Below are positions 46,912-57,574 of a DNA stretch of 64,000 bases, in pieces. This stretch comes from Lactarius indigo (Eukaryota > Basidiomycota > Agaricomycetes > Russulales > Russulaceae). A program made the translations under genes and the position numbers. Under the pieces are notes generated by a model. It worked only from the letters and a program-made list of their open reading frames with translations, had not been told where the DNA came from and did not search any database. How positions within the stretch are numbered: position 1 is the first letter of the stretch; every line of letters starts with the position of its first letter. The DNA lies in contig JAFKAC010000038.1 of NCBI GenBank assembly GCA_025766275.1, forward strand, positions 310,001 to 374,000. The letters are read 5' to 3'.

Positions 46912-49382
46912 CTAGCCGACCTGCCCAACCTGCCTCTCTGCGAGCTCACGACTCCATCCCCTCAAAATATGCTTCTGTATCTTACCGCTCGCCGTCTTCG
47001 GGAGCTCATCCGGTGTACTGTCCTCCCCAAGGAACCAGACCCATGCGGGCGCATTCTACACAGACCGTCACAGGGAGACTGTAAAGTGGATAGGATGATA
47101 CCCACCTGTGGGTTCATGCTATCCCACACAATCCTTCTCACGCTCTCCCGAGACAACTTGGCATTAGCCTTGGGTTTGATCCAGGCCCCCACAACCTCTC
47201 CGTATTTCTTGTCCGGGACGCTGATGACTGCGGCTTCGAGGACGGAAGGGTGTGATGTCAGCGCGTTTTCGATTTGCACAGGGAACAAATTCTCCCCCCC
47301 TCGGATGATGATATCCTATAGGACTCGTTAGAGCACAATCAGTCGACCTCCGGGTATACTATATACCTTTATTCTCCCGACGACTATATGACAGAGCACT
47401 CAGCAACCCGTAGCTGGAAGTAGTTTAAACAACGCACCGCGCAGATAGCCATCACTGTCCAACGTGGCTTCATCACCCGTGTGCATCCACAACGTTCCGT
47501 TCTCGTCTTTGCGCATTGCCAAATCCGTCTGTTCTTTGTCACCCCAATAGCTTCCCGTGACGTACTTAGTCAGCGAAAGAATGACACCATCGCAATACGC
47601 ACCCTTTCTGCAGTAGATAACCAGATACAAGCAGTTCCCCAGGCACATCGATGGGAACGACATTGCCTACGGGGTCGACGATCTTTGCACTGACATGTGG
47701 GCGAACCTTCCCAACCGTTTCGACACGCTGAGTTATGGAGTCTTCGGGTAGGGTCTGAAAGGACACGGGACTGGTCTCGGCTTTGGGAGGATAATCAAGG
47801 CTTTGGGTATAAGCGACAGGAGACTGGAACATACTCATTCCATACGCGTTTGTTAGATCTCGCAGGTTCAGCTTTGTTATCAGTTGCTTCATGAGTTCTA
47901 TAGGAACGGGTGATCCAGCCGCGATTCCTGTCCTGGTATAGATGGTCAGCCAAGGCTGTTTCTATTCCGGAGAAGCGGACCTTAGGCGGCTCAAGTCAAC
48001 TTGTTCACCAGCCTGCTGCCTCCGCTCGACCTCGGCAAGAACACCTAGAAAATGAGTTGGTACCCCGTGCAACGCCGTGCAGCGCTCTTTGACCACGGCA
48101 TCGACTATGGCACGTGGATCGTAGATCTCAGAGGCATATACGACGGCCGAGCCATGGCTCCATGCCGCTAGATTTCCAAGGACAAGGCGTGCTGGTACCG
48201 AAGTAAGTGTAACGACAAAGCACTCAGAATAGGCTCACTTATCGAAACAGTGGAAAAGTGGTGGCGGATTGCACAGGATGTCGTTTTCTGTGAGGCGCAT
48301 TGCTTGGCCAATCGAGATGCCATTGTTGAGGAGATTATGGTGCGTGAGCTGCCAACATTCGTTAGTATGAGAGAACGCCACCAACCAACGAAAGCGATTC
48401 GCACCGAGACAGCTTTTGGCCTGCCAGTCGTCCCACTTTGAGTTGGATTCAGTATGTTGAGATTGTCCTTTCCGAGAAAACGAGAAAGACCTTGTAAATT
48501 GGAGGTTGATCACATCGTCTTTATTTAGGCTCCACTGTGTTTCCTCGACAAGGCGACCTTCGTTGCCCTTATCCGACCACAAAAGGACCTCGCGAAAGTC
48601 GATGGCACAACGGATATCCCCCAGAATCTCATGGAACTTCTTCGGCTCGTGGGTGTTATCTACGACAACCACATGCTTAAGGTCGGGGAAAGCCTCTTCC
48701 TGAATCTCCCCGGGAGAGAACTTCTGCAACGAGGGGAGCGCTTCGGCAAGAAGCGTGAGGTAGGAGGATGTACGAATTTGTGGTACCATGAAAAGATGGC
48801 TGATGCCGACAATACGAATGGTCTCTATCTGGGGACGAAAGTGTGAGTAAGATGGAGTAAACGGGGACCCCAAGCACCAACCAACTCGCGAATTCGATAG
48901 GCCGGGTTGATGGTGACGAGGATTGCACCGGTTTTCGCACATGCCCACTGTAGCATAGCATATGCGCTAGGCAAAAGGCTGAGAATTAGGCAGCGGCTAC
49001 TGCAAGGGAACGTCTACCTAGTGTTTCCCATGATTACGCCAACCCGATCACCTTTCTTCACGCCGAGGCCAATCAGTCCTCGGGCCAGCGCATTGATGTG
49101 ATTGTCGAACTCATTGAAGTCCCAAGCCAGGTGTCCCTCTAAGCCCTTGCTGCTAGGTAGCGGCCCCCCGTGTGCTCTAGGGAGTTCTTGCAGACATATC
49201 AGAGCCGGGCGTTCTGGCCTGCAAGACAATATTTCCGAGGAAAAATATTCGGGAAGAGTTCGGTTGTCGAGAGGAGGGTGGCGCGCACCCTCGACAGCAG
49301 AAAGTGTGATGCGACGAGAAAAATATTGGGCCCCAAGGTGTCGAACGAGATTGTTGGGTCGGATGGCGGTGGTTAGAGGCAT
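46912..49382 (-). CDS. Acyl-CoA synthetase, ACSF2-like (AMP-binding family)
   Basis: Exons 49382-49018, 48966-48882, 48828-48491, 48435-48405, 48348-48243, 48188-47981, 47932-47835, 47780-47603, 47550-47438, 47383-47367, 47315-47106 and 47055-46912 give 630 residues. The enzyme activates a fatty acid to acyl-CoA through an acyl-AMP. Motifs are the P-loop SGTTGRPKAVSLTHHN, NPPPLFHCFGLVLGNLAAW, NAYGMTETSPVSFQ, WMHTGDEATLDSDGYL and GRIKDIIIRGGENLFPVQIE, plus the C-terminal catalytic Lys in LPKTASGKIQKHIL. The N-terminus (RPNNLVRHLGAQYFSRRITLS) fits a mitochondrial presequence as in ACSF2; no C-terminal SKL-like signal is present. Intron 5 (48242-48189) starts AT and ends AC; only this splice joins HCF to GLVLG in frame. 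One exon has 17 nt. Confidence 0.93.
48189..48242 (-). other. AT-AC intron in the acyl-CoA synthetase gene
   Basis: On the minus strand the intron begins ATAAGTGAG and ends CCAGCAC. It is 54 bp, like its neighbours. The exon before ends TTC-G and the exon after begins GC-CTT-GTC, so splicing yields the conserved HCFGLVLGN. No GT or GC donor nearby gives this frame. ATAAGT is the donor form of U2-type AT-AC introns, while U12-type ones begin ATATCC. Confidence 0.7.
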
Positions 49383-49643
49383 CTTCTACCTCTAACTCTG
49401 CACCCGGGCCAAGTGTGAACGTTTGAACAATGGGCGTCAGGGCCCGGTGAACGCCCAGTTCCGTCACCCGGGCGTCTGACCATCTCTTCCGCTCTACACC
49501 TCGATCGGTTCTGCTATTCTCCTCGTTTCCAGGTCAATGGATAATTAGTATTACGTGGGCCATGGAGGGAGGCACCGTTGGCAGAGGACTCAGTGCTTTC
49601 CATGATAATGCGTCGCTGCGGCTTTAACTTAATAAGGGCCTGT

Positions 49644-49717
49644 CCGGCGCACGCGTTGCCCCACGGCGCACCTGCCAAAAAAAAAAAGTCGCCCCTACTG
49701 TGCGCCGGGGGGCAAAC
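49644..49717. repeat. GC-rich inverted repeat around an A-tract
   Basis: The left arm contains GTTGCCCCACGGCGCAC and the right arm GTGCGCCGGGGGGCAAAC. They are near-perfect reverse complements, separated by a run of 12 A and a short C-rich piece. A second pair, CCGGCGCAC (49644-49652) and GTGCGCCGG (49700-49708), overlaps it. The structure could form a hairpin or mark the end of a small inverted-repeat element. Confidence 0.6.
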
Positions 49718-49736
49718 CTGCTGTTCGGTGCACGTT

Positions 49737-49770
49737 GCTCCGAGGGGTTGGCGTTGAGGCTCCTCGGAGC
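49737..49770. repeat. 8-bp stem-loop GCTCCGAG...CTCGGAGC
   Basis: The perfect arms are at 49737-49744 and 49763-49770. A third related copy (TCGGAGCAACG) lies near 49785, inverted to CGTTGCTCCGA at 49733. It adjoins the A-tract inverted repeat. Confidence 0.6.
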
Positions 49771-50856
49771 AGCCCTATCAAATCGGAGCAACGAAAATAC
49801 CTGTTTATTTCTTTTGATTCTCTGCTCCAACGTTGCCCGAATCGTGACTGTGACCATGTACACTATTAGTAATACGTGTATCCGGACCATATTTTTTTTT
49901 TGATCATTCTACATCATTATCAGCCTATGGGAACAGCATGGGATTACAGTATATGACAATGGAATAATGCAGTCTCCCTCTCTCCCACCTATAACACGAG
50001 AGTTCACTAATGAAACTTTATCATAAGGGTGTATCAAGGTGTAATATGTCACCTTACAGACTACCGTAACATCTCACGCCTCAGATTTGCCCACAAATTG
50101 GATCGCTGCTGTTGGGGCAGGAGCAGATGTAGGAGTGATAGGCTGCATGTAAACCCTGAGCTTGATCGAGCTTGATCATTGACTGCAACTGCCAGCGGAC
50201 GTGAAGTGCAAGGGTATTGATAGTCACGCAGGTGACACTTGTCATAACACGTGGTGAAAACAAAAAAAAATTATTTCTTCCTTGATTTCTTCTGGAGCTG
50301 AGAGGCGTTCGGAGATTTGGAGCAGACATTTCTGTCGCTCCATAGGCCCTCATTACCCCACCCGGGGTAATCCATTATCACTTTGCGACCTGCGGCCAGA
50401 TTCTTTTTGCCGGACAGGCCCTTAAATTGTACCGTGACTTGCAACGTCATTTCCGCGCCCATTGACTTCCGAGTCTCTTAGCCTAAATCTCTATTATCAT
50501 TATCTGAGACTCCGAGAACGTTCACGTCCTGTTATCTTATCCAAATATTGCCAGCATCACCGCAGGTATTACAATATCTCGACAGTCATTCCGTGTGATG
50601 AGAGGTCTCACTACTAGGAGGACTAGGTGAAAGCCTAAAAGTCCATTGTTCAGTGGTGTCTTGGGGCCAACCGATTAATTCAAACAGAAAAAATTAACTC
50701 TACGTCTGTGCTCTGTATTGAATCGTTCGCTTCTTTGTCCGTTATGCAGCCAAAGACGACTAGGCTTGCCAGACCACTTTTTACGCCATGACCTTAGTCA
50801 CGCGACGAACGAGTTCTCATGATTTAATTAATTTAGCCGCCATGACGGTCACCGCG

Positions 50857-53607
50857 TCATACTGGGAGGGTCATGGTGTTTGTGCGGCTTATGCGATTGA
50901 CTGAGGGAGAGCCAAGAACATCCTTGTCCTCGTGCAGAGCATCTTTCGAGCCACCTTGACCCTCAGCAGCAGCACCCAGATCAAGTGCGGAAATCGGCCA
51001 TGGAGGTACGCCACAAGCAGTGATGGCTATTATCGGGATATGCGATTCTGTACGAGACGGTGAATGGTTGAGTCGTGTCACGAGAATGTTGGAAGACAGC
51101 AGCAGACCTGTCGGAAGTATTGTGTCGAGAACTCTATTGAAAGGAGCTGAAGATTGGAAGTCTAATGCACCGGAAGACGTCGGGTCTGCTTTGTGCCGGA
51201 GGGTGACCGCACCCGTTGACGAACCAGGACAGGTAGATGTCGAATCTTCAGGAGTGGTGAGGGGCATTGTTTCAGCGGAGAGGTCAGTCTCCTGTGATAA
51301 GCTGGGGGTCGCTAGATCGGCAATGAGAGGAGTGCGGAAACTTTCAACAGGTGTCTGATTAGCGGGATATGATGACACTGGAACAAATATCTGGTTGTCA
51401 AGTGGCGGCGCCGCATCCATGAGAATTTCTTCGGCACGAAGTTGGGCGGGCACGGACAAGGAAGGCGCATCGGGACTGCTGGCAAAGGAAGCTGGGATCG
51501 GTACAGCATTATCCTGCAGGATAGCGCAAGCAACGGCCGTCGACGCAGAGACATCGGGGATGTGAAGGATTGAGTCTGGATGATGGTCAGCGATGTTGCA
51601 CAATGAATATGAGGATGGCCGTCGTAGAATGTAGTTCTGACCACTAGTGAAGGTAGAGAATTGTGGTGGGGCAGTATTTGCATCTTGATGTAAAGCAATA
51701 TAAACATTGCGAATCGGTCTGAGGATATACCAGGCAATTCTCAGATCGTTGTCATTCTGCGCTTTGAGAACGATTTGATTCCAGAGGGTACAGAAGTCGT
51801 GCTGCAGTTCGCGTGTTTCAGGTGACGTATCTTGTATAACGAATCTGGAAGCTGCCTGTAGAACATTCGAGAACTCGTTCCACGGCCAAGACGGTTTTTG
51901 AAAGTGTCTAAACTGTTGGCGGGTGATGTGAATCAAGATGGCAAGTGATAGATTATCACCATGTGCTGAGTAGCTTCGAAGGACAGTTTCCAAGATGCAC
52001 AATTCCTTAGAAGCGAGAATATACCAAGAATCGTCGCGTACTTGAACTCTTGCGATAATAGAGGAGATAGTAGCTTGTGCCACCAACATCGCATTTTCGC
52101 CCTTGTTCTCGGCCCAGCCTTTCACGATCTGCACAACTTTGGCGGCTAGCGAACCAGACATGATTCTGTCAAGGACACTAAATGCCCTGGGAATATGTGC
52201 TGGATCTATGGCCTTCGCGCATACGATGGCTCTCCGGTTTTTGACGGGCTCAGGCAGCGAATCAGATGAGAAAGTACGGTCCAACAACCCCATCAATCCT
52301 GTAAAAAGCTTCCACTTTTGCTCATCAGTGAGATTGGGCAGAGGATCGTCGACCACCTTTGAGCTGCGGAAGGCAGGTAGGCCGGAAAAGAAGCGCTCCA
52401 GTTCGTGATCTTCGTCCAAACAGTCGAATGTCCACATGAAGGCGCGAGTGTCAATCTCTGAAGGGCAATCCAGAGCAGTTTCCGTGATCGTCCTCTGCAT
52501 GCCTTGCAAGAGCAATTCGCAGTAACGGTCCCTGAATCTTCGAAAGACTGGATGACGAAGGCGAACCGACGAAACAAACCACCAACGAACCTGAGATACG
52601 ACATGTCGTATCGCTATAGCAACAAGCCACACCGGGGATGAAAGCGATGTATAGTATAGGCTATCATGATGAAAGAGTGGCATAGATGTGATGCACCCGT
52701 AGAGAGCTGTGCAAACACCGACCCATGAAAACACCAACCCGAAAATCGTGATATTGACGTTGCATAGGAACACGACCAGGCCAGCGAAGAACAGGAACAG
52801 GGAAATGTGGAGAAGCGTCGGCAATGCTTCAACCGCCCACGGAAGGAGAAACTTCTCGACCCCTTCGGCGAAGAACGCACGGATCCGCGCTCGCTTGTGT
52901 GAACTGTAATGTAGCTGAGTGAACTTGAGATATCTTCGTGCCTATTGCTGCAGCAACGTCGCGAGCAGGGCACAGGTAAGACTGATGACCAGGCTCAAGA
53001 ACCAAAGTACCAAAGTGAGTTCACCCAAACGGCGTAGTTTGGTGGAGAAAAGGGGGGTGGGGAAGCAGGGAAGGAAATAATATTGGATCGATTTGGGTAG
53101 GCAACAGTCAGATAGATATTTGCAAGATAGAAATTGGACGTATCCTGCGGGTTTGGTCGAATGTCCTGAATCGACACCGAGATCAACGACGCGACAGCAG
53201 CAGAGAATAAGGATTCCATCAGCGTCCGCCTTCCAGTTTTCGGCCATCTTCTTGTCTTCTTCCGTCGCCATTTCCAAATACATGGAGAAAATAGGACCGG
53301 AGCCATCAACAAAGCTAGGTATACTTTGTATTGCTTTAGTAGACGCTAACTGGTGTGGATACTGGTGATCGCCTGTGGAAGAGGCAGTGGTGGGTGAGAC
53401 TGGTGAGGATAGGACCGAGTAGGAGTAAAGGTACCTGAGCCTAGGCTTATAGCTGCCTCCGCTACGTTGACAACCTCGAGAGGATATTGGGACATTGAAA
53501 TTATGGCGTGGATTGACTATGGAAGTACGGTGGGAGGTGTCAAGGGCGACCGTCCCGCCGGGCCTTGCCAGTGGCTGGTTGTATACAGTACTGTATAGGG
53601 CGACCAA
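50857..53607 (-). pseudogene. DUF6535-domain membrane protein, disrupted
   Basis: DUF6535 proteins are large, expanded families in some Agaricomycetes with unknown function. The N-terminal domain is visible from about 53290 (ATEEDKKMAENWKADADGILI). It continues in a shifted frame (LFSAAVASLISVSIQDIRPN, then SPPNYAVWVNSLW) and returns to the first frame at FLSLVISLTCALLATLLQQ. Three lesions are seen. A gap near 53205-53210 removes the usual segment between GILI and LFSAAV, about 14 nt by family comparison. A perfect 8-bp tandem duplication ACCAAAGT lies at 53001-53016. A TAG at 52942-52944 stands where the family has Trp before ARRYLK. Downstream the frame stays open for over 650 codons to the stop at 50857, so decay looks recent. 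Readthrough or a sequencing fault cannot be excluded. The 5' exon structure is unresolved. Confidence 0.8.
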
Positions 53608-54024
53608 ACCGCAAGCGCTCGACGCTCAACGTTCAACCGTTGTGACTTACGAAATACTCAGGATGTAAGCATCGTGTCATTTGAGCGCCATCATCAGTTG
53701 TCTTGGGTCAATGATGCGAAGGCCTTTCAGAGCAATGGCAAGCCGAGAGCATATCGTAAGCAGTAATAAGATATTTTTTAAAAATGATATACGGGCCGTA
53801 TACTGCAGGCTTTTCTCGATGACGTTGACAGCAACCGCGTCCCAGACCATGTAATGTACTAGATTATAATTGTTGTGCTTAGTATGATGAGTCGACCGAT
53901 GTATTCGTCTAGAGCACACTTTAGTCTTTATGTGGTGTAGATAACCCAGTGAGTGGCACTGAATCAGGACTCGGAGGCTGGTGGTGGTTCGTATGGAGAG
54001 AGTATAAAGACGAACCGGTTTTTG

Positions 54025-54355
54025 GGCTCGAAACAGGCCGGTCTTTCCCCGTCGGGAGCAGCCGCGAGCGTATGTCACCCGTCAGAGCCATTGGGACACT
54101 GAGAAAGCGAAAACACTGACTTTGTTCTGGACTCAACACAGGCAGGCCCCCCATCGTAAACGGTTAGCAAAAGGATTTCACCCATCAGGGATCTCCCACA
54201 ACGATGAGGAAGTGTGAACTCGTACTTTTTTTCGGACTCAATACAGGTTTGTCTCTGCTCGACATGAATGGTCGGCAAGAGGATGTTATCTGTCAGTAGG
54301 TCCTCAGGAAATGAGAAGGGTGTGAAGGCCAACTTTTGTTCGGACTCAAAAGAGG
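54025..54355. repeat. Degenerate tandem repeat, 105-bp period, about 3.2 copies
   Basis: The marker GGACTCAAYACAGG recurs with ends at 54037, 54142, 54247 and 54355, so the spacings are 105, 105 and 108 bp. A second marker (TCACCCRTCAG) recurs at matching offsets. On the minus strand the units read as an approximately 35-residue repeat (ILLLTVYDGGPACVES..., ILLPTIHVEQRQTCIES...), so it may derive from repetitive coding sequence. Confidence 0.75.
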
Positions 54356-54463
54356 CACGAGTTCCGCGTCAAACAGTAAAGAGTCCCGACAGTCAGCCCA
54401 TTAATTCAGGGTCTGAAGTGGGGTCAAAGTAATCACGCAGACCAGGGGCCGACAACCAAATAA

Positions 54464-54527
54464 GCGCCCGTAGGCAGTCCCAAGCTGAGCACCCGTAGGC
54501 AGTTCCAAGCTAAGCACCCGTAGGCAG
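54464..54527. repeat. 25-bp tandem repeat, about 2.6 copies
   Basis: The core CACCCGTAGGCAG recurs with ends at 54477 (one mismatch), 54502 and 54527, separated by YCCAAGCTRAG. The period is exactly 25 bp. Confidence 0.85.
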
Positions 54528-54796
54528 CCTGTAAATAAACCAAGCACCAAGAGATCCCAGTAGTCAAGAGATAAAAGCCGAGCCCAGTCCAGCAGTCCAG
54601 TCCGGGCCGTGACGTAGCTTCTTAGACCGGCCCAATAGTCGAAATCTTGATCGGGTGCGCACCCTGTGATCCAATTGATTGGAGCTTCGTGGTCTGTAAA
54701 AGTAATGGGGCGTAGCTTCCAGTGGAGAGGCAAGAAGGATAGGGAATCCCAATACACGTGTCTCCATACGAAGACCCGCGGCCCTGGTGCGACATT

Positions 54797-54848
54797 GGCG
54801 TCCGCCGCACGTCGCAGTCGCGATACGCCGTACGACGGACGCTAATGC
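54797..54848. repeat. Palindrome-bearing repeat, copy A
   Basis: The core GGCGTCCGCCGCACGTCGCA continues AGTCGCGATACGCCGT and ends ACGGACGC, so the ends are inverted (GCGTCCGYCG). Copy B is at 57523. Similarity extends to both sides, to CACTTAGCTG near 54899 and upstream past 54760. Confidence 0.7.
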
Positions 54849-57522
54849 CAAGGCGGGGAGGGGTAGAAAGTAATGGAAATGACCACTTAGCTGCGAGTCT
54901 GGCGTGGCCCTATCGTCCAGTCCAGACAGGTGGCTGGACCTCAGCCTGCGAAGCGTGTGGACTCGTGGTCAAACGCTGACATAAGTAGAAGGGGTGATGT
55001 CTACCAGAAATATTTTCAGTCAAAGGTCCCTTCGCACTGGCGAATTAAAGTTGGATAAGGATAGAATTGGACCGGTGAGCACACCGACATACAAACCGAT
55101 GCAAACCGACTGGACCTGCGCCCGCGTTCGAGATACGATGTGGTGAGTTGCCCCTGGAGGTCTGGAAACACCCACCTCGAAACAACCAGGGAAAGCTAAG
55201 AGCTGACGTCGCAGGAAACGAAACGCATCCCTCGGCCTGAGAGCGTCCGTCTCCCACTGAGCCAAGACTCCTCGCCTGCACCATGTCCTACTAATGCGTT
55301 TGGAGAAGAGGCGTCATATTGGTTGACGTGAGGATGTCACAGAGTGTGCAATACCTACAATCAGTAGAACCCTCTTTAGGCTAAGGGCAACGCTCATAGT
55401 CTGAAGGCCGAGGCATTAGAAGACGGCGCGGAAGGGAAGTACTCTGCCAACCCCCAAAGCTGACGAGGGGCAGCCCCTTGGCGAGGGTCCCCCACCTCCG
55501 GGGCATCCCGCGTTCCATGTCTGCCCCGCGGAGCCTTGGAACTTGAAGATGAGTGCAAATGGCACAGGATAGGGAGAAAGAAAGATAAATCCACCAACGG
55601 AATTTCGGAGTTTTAATTAGAAGCACTGAAGTAGATGTAGTGTAACGGTCCACCGTCTCCTGCAAACGCAGCCTTGGGACGGGACAGTTAAATCTATGCG
55701 GGCAAGCTGTTGGAAATAAGTTTTGGTTTACAAGACCATACATACCCTGAGACGCTTAAGGATGCTATGGTGCTGGCGTTGGAGCACACCCCCTCGGCCA
55801 GGGCCTGTGTATCCGGACGCTTGCAAAACCAATGCCCCTGCGTGCCCGCGTTGTCCCCGAATTTAAAAGCAGCCTGGCTGGATGGGTCTAGAGCGGGGGT
55901 TCATCAGACCAGACGAGATCGGAACTAGCCCACTGAGGGAACATGAACCTTGGGAACAGGGAGAGTGCGCCTGGGCGCCGGCATCGTAGACATCAAACCA
56001 CACGCTCGGCCAATGTGCGTCCCTCCGCACGCGATACCGACGCTCCTTCGCATTATTATTGCAAAGATAAAGAGTGGTCTCGAAAATATAGCTGATGAGG
56101 TAGCAAGTGGGGCGCATTTGCCGACGGGGGCGTCCAATAGGTACCGAGGCGAGCTAGTCGTTGTGTAACGAAATGCTACGGAGTTCTTGATGGAGTTTCC
56201 TCGAAAGTTGAAACCAGCGACGTTTCTTGGCGGTTACAGTTGACTAGCGTTTGGAGGGAACAAGACCCACCACAGATCCCCTTTAACGTGCCGGCTCATC
56301 CTGCTCTCAGACAACTCCAGGGAGCACAACGCCACGTGCAGTTGTGATGCTCGGAATCTCCCCTAGGACATGAGGAGATAAGCGTTGCCAAAGTGGTGGA
56401 GTAAGACAAATAGTAGAAAAGTGGGCCACCGGCTGTCTGTCACTGACCACCCGAATAAGATGTCGGTAGCACATGGCGAGCACAGGCGACGTGCGCACAA
56501 TGTCTCAGACTAGGCTAGTTAAAGGTGTGTCGTTTGTGACAATTCCCCGAGTGAGTTTTTTTTCGTACAATTGAGCTAGTGCTGAATCTAAATGCGGCGC
56601 CATCAGCTACAAACGCAATGTTCCTCAGAGAGCACGCACGGAGGGGCACTACGAGTGGACTCGAGCACCAGCTCGACAGACGATGACGTACACCCTCGGC
56701 CTGAGTGCACCCCGTCTTCCGAAAAGGTGGACCTCTGCAAGTGTTCCGAGTCGAAGACGCCAAATATGGATTTTGTTCGGGGGTAGTTACAAATATTAGA
56801 CCGACCCAAAAATGATAGAGCGCCCTGAGACCTGGAATTCGGCGTATAAAAAATACATGCTTCCATAGAATAGATCTGAACCCGGCCGAGACGTGATGAC
56901 GCACCTATCACTCGTAGGGGCCCATTGGAACCCTTGCCCTGCTGTATTACCCGTTAGCGTGCGTTAGGTACCAAGAGCACGTACATTGTAACGGCACCTC
57001 TGCGTCCCCGGAGTCGACTTGGCGAGCGAGAAGATGCATCCTCTGCCTGAATGCACCAACCAAGCCGACACGCCTATCACACATCAACCAAGTTGGCATA
57101 GAGACTTACTGTAGGGAAAATAAGGTCAGCCAAAATCTAAAGAGTAGGAACGGATAAGGAAGCCTCCAAAAACAGAATCCACTGGTCCAAATCGACATTG
57201 GACAGCCCAGTAGGTAACCGCACGACCTGTGAAGGGTGTGTTAAGACCAGCTAGCAGAGCCAGATAACAGGTGAGTCGCCAGAGAGCACACAAATTGCGC
57301 GCTAGTCGGCAATGTATGACGCCTAGCAGAAGGTTTCAACATGGTCCTGGCGAACTGGGTCCGACAATGCACGTGTTGATGGGCCCACACTCTGATCCCA
57401 AAGTTGCCGCCATTTGATCTGGAAAAGAAAGTGCTTCACATAGCAAGGGACAAAAGAAGGAAAAGGAGGGAGCCCGACTCACAAGCCTCCGCTTGGAGAC
57501 CTGTGGTCCCTTATGTGACGTC

Positions 57523-57574
57523 GGCGTCCGTCGCACGTCGCAGTCGCGGGTACGCCGTGTGGCGGACGTCGACG
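57523..57574. repeat. Palindrome-bearing repeat, copy B
   Basis: Copy B has the same orientation as copy A, with core GGCGTCCGTCGCACGTCGCA, then GTCGCGGGTACGCCGT and GGCGGACG. The core of about 35 bp is nearly identical to copy A. A matching CACTTAGCTG follows at about 57612. Confidence 0.7.

Larger units (their letters stand above)
49383..50856. other. 1.5-kb intergenic region with nested inverted repeats
   Basis: No coding exon or RNA gene was recognised. The left half (49640-49800) is packed with GC-rich inverted repeats, listed separately. The rest is AT-richer with scattered A/T runs. Confidence 0.5.

Noticed and set aside
48211..48232. In-frame extension in the acyl-CoA synthetase using a different acceptor (TGC-TTT-GTC...)
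   Set aside because: It would insert about 14 residues into the conserved HCFGLVLG segment and still needs a donor in another phase; the AT-AC splice fits exactly.
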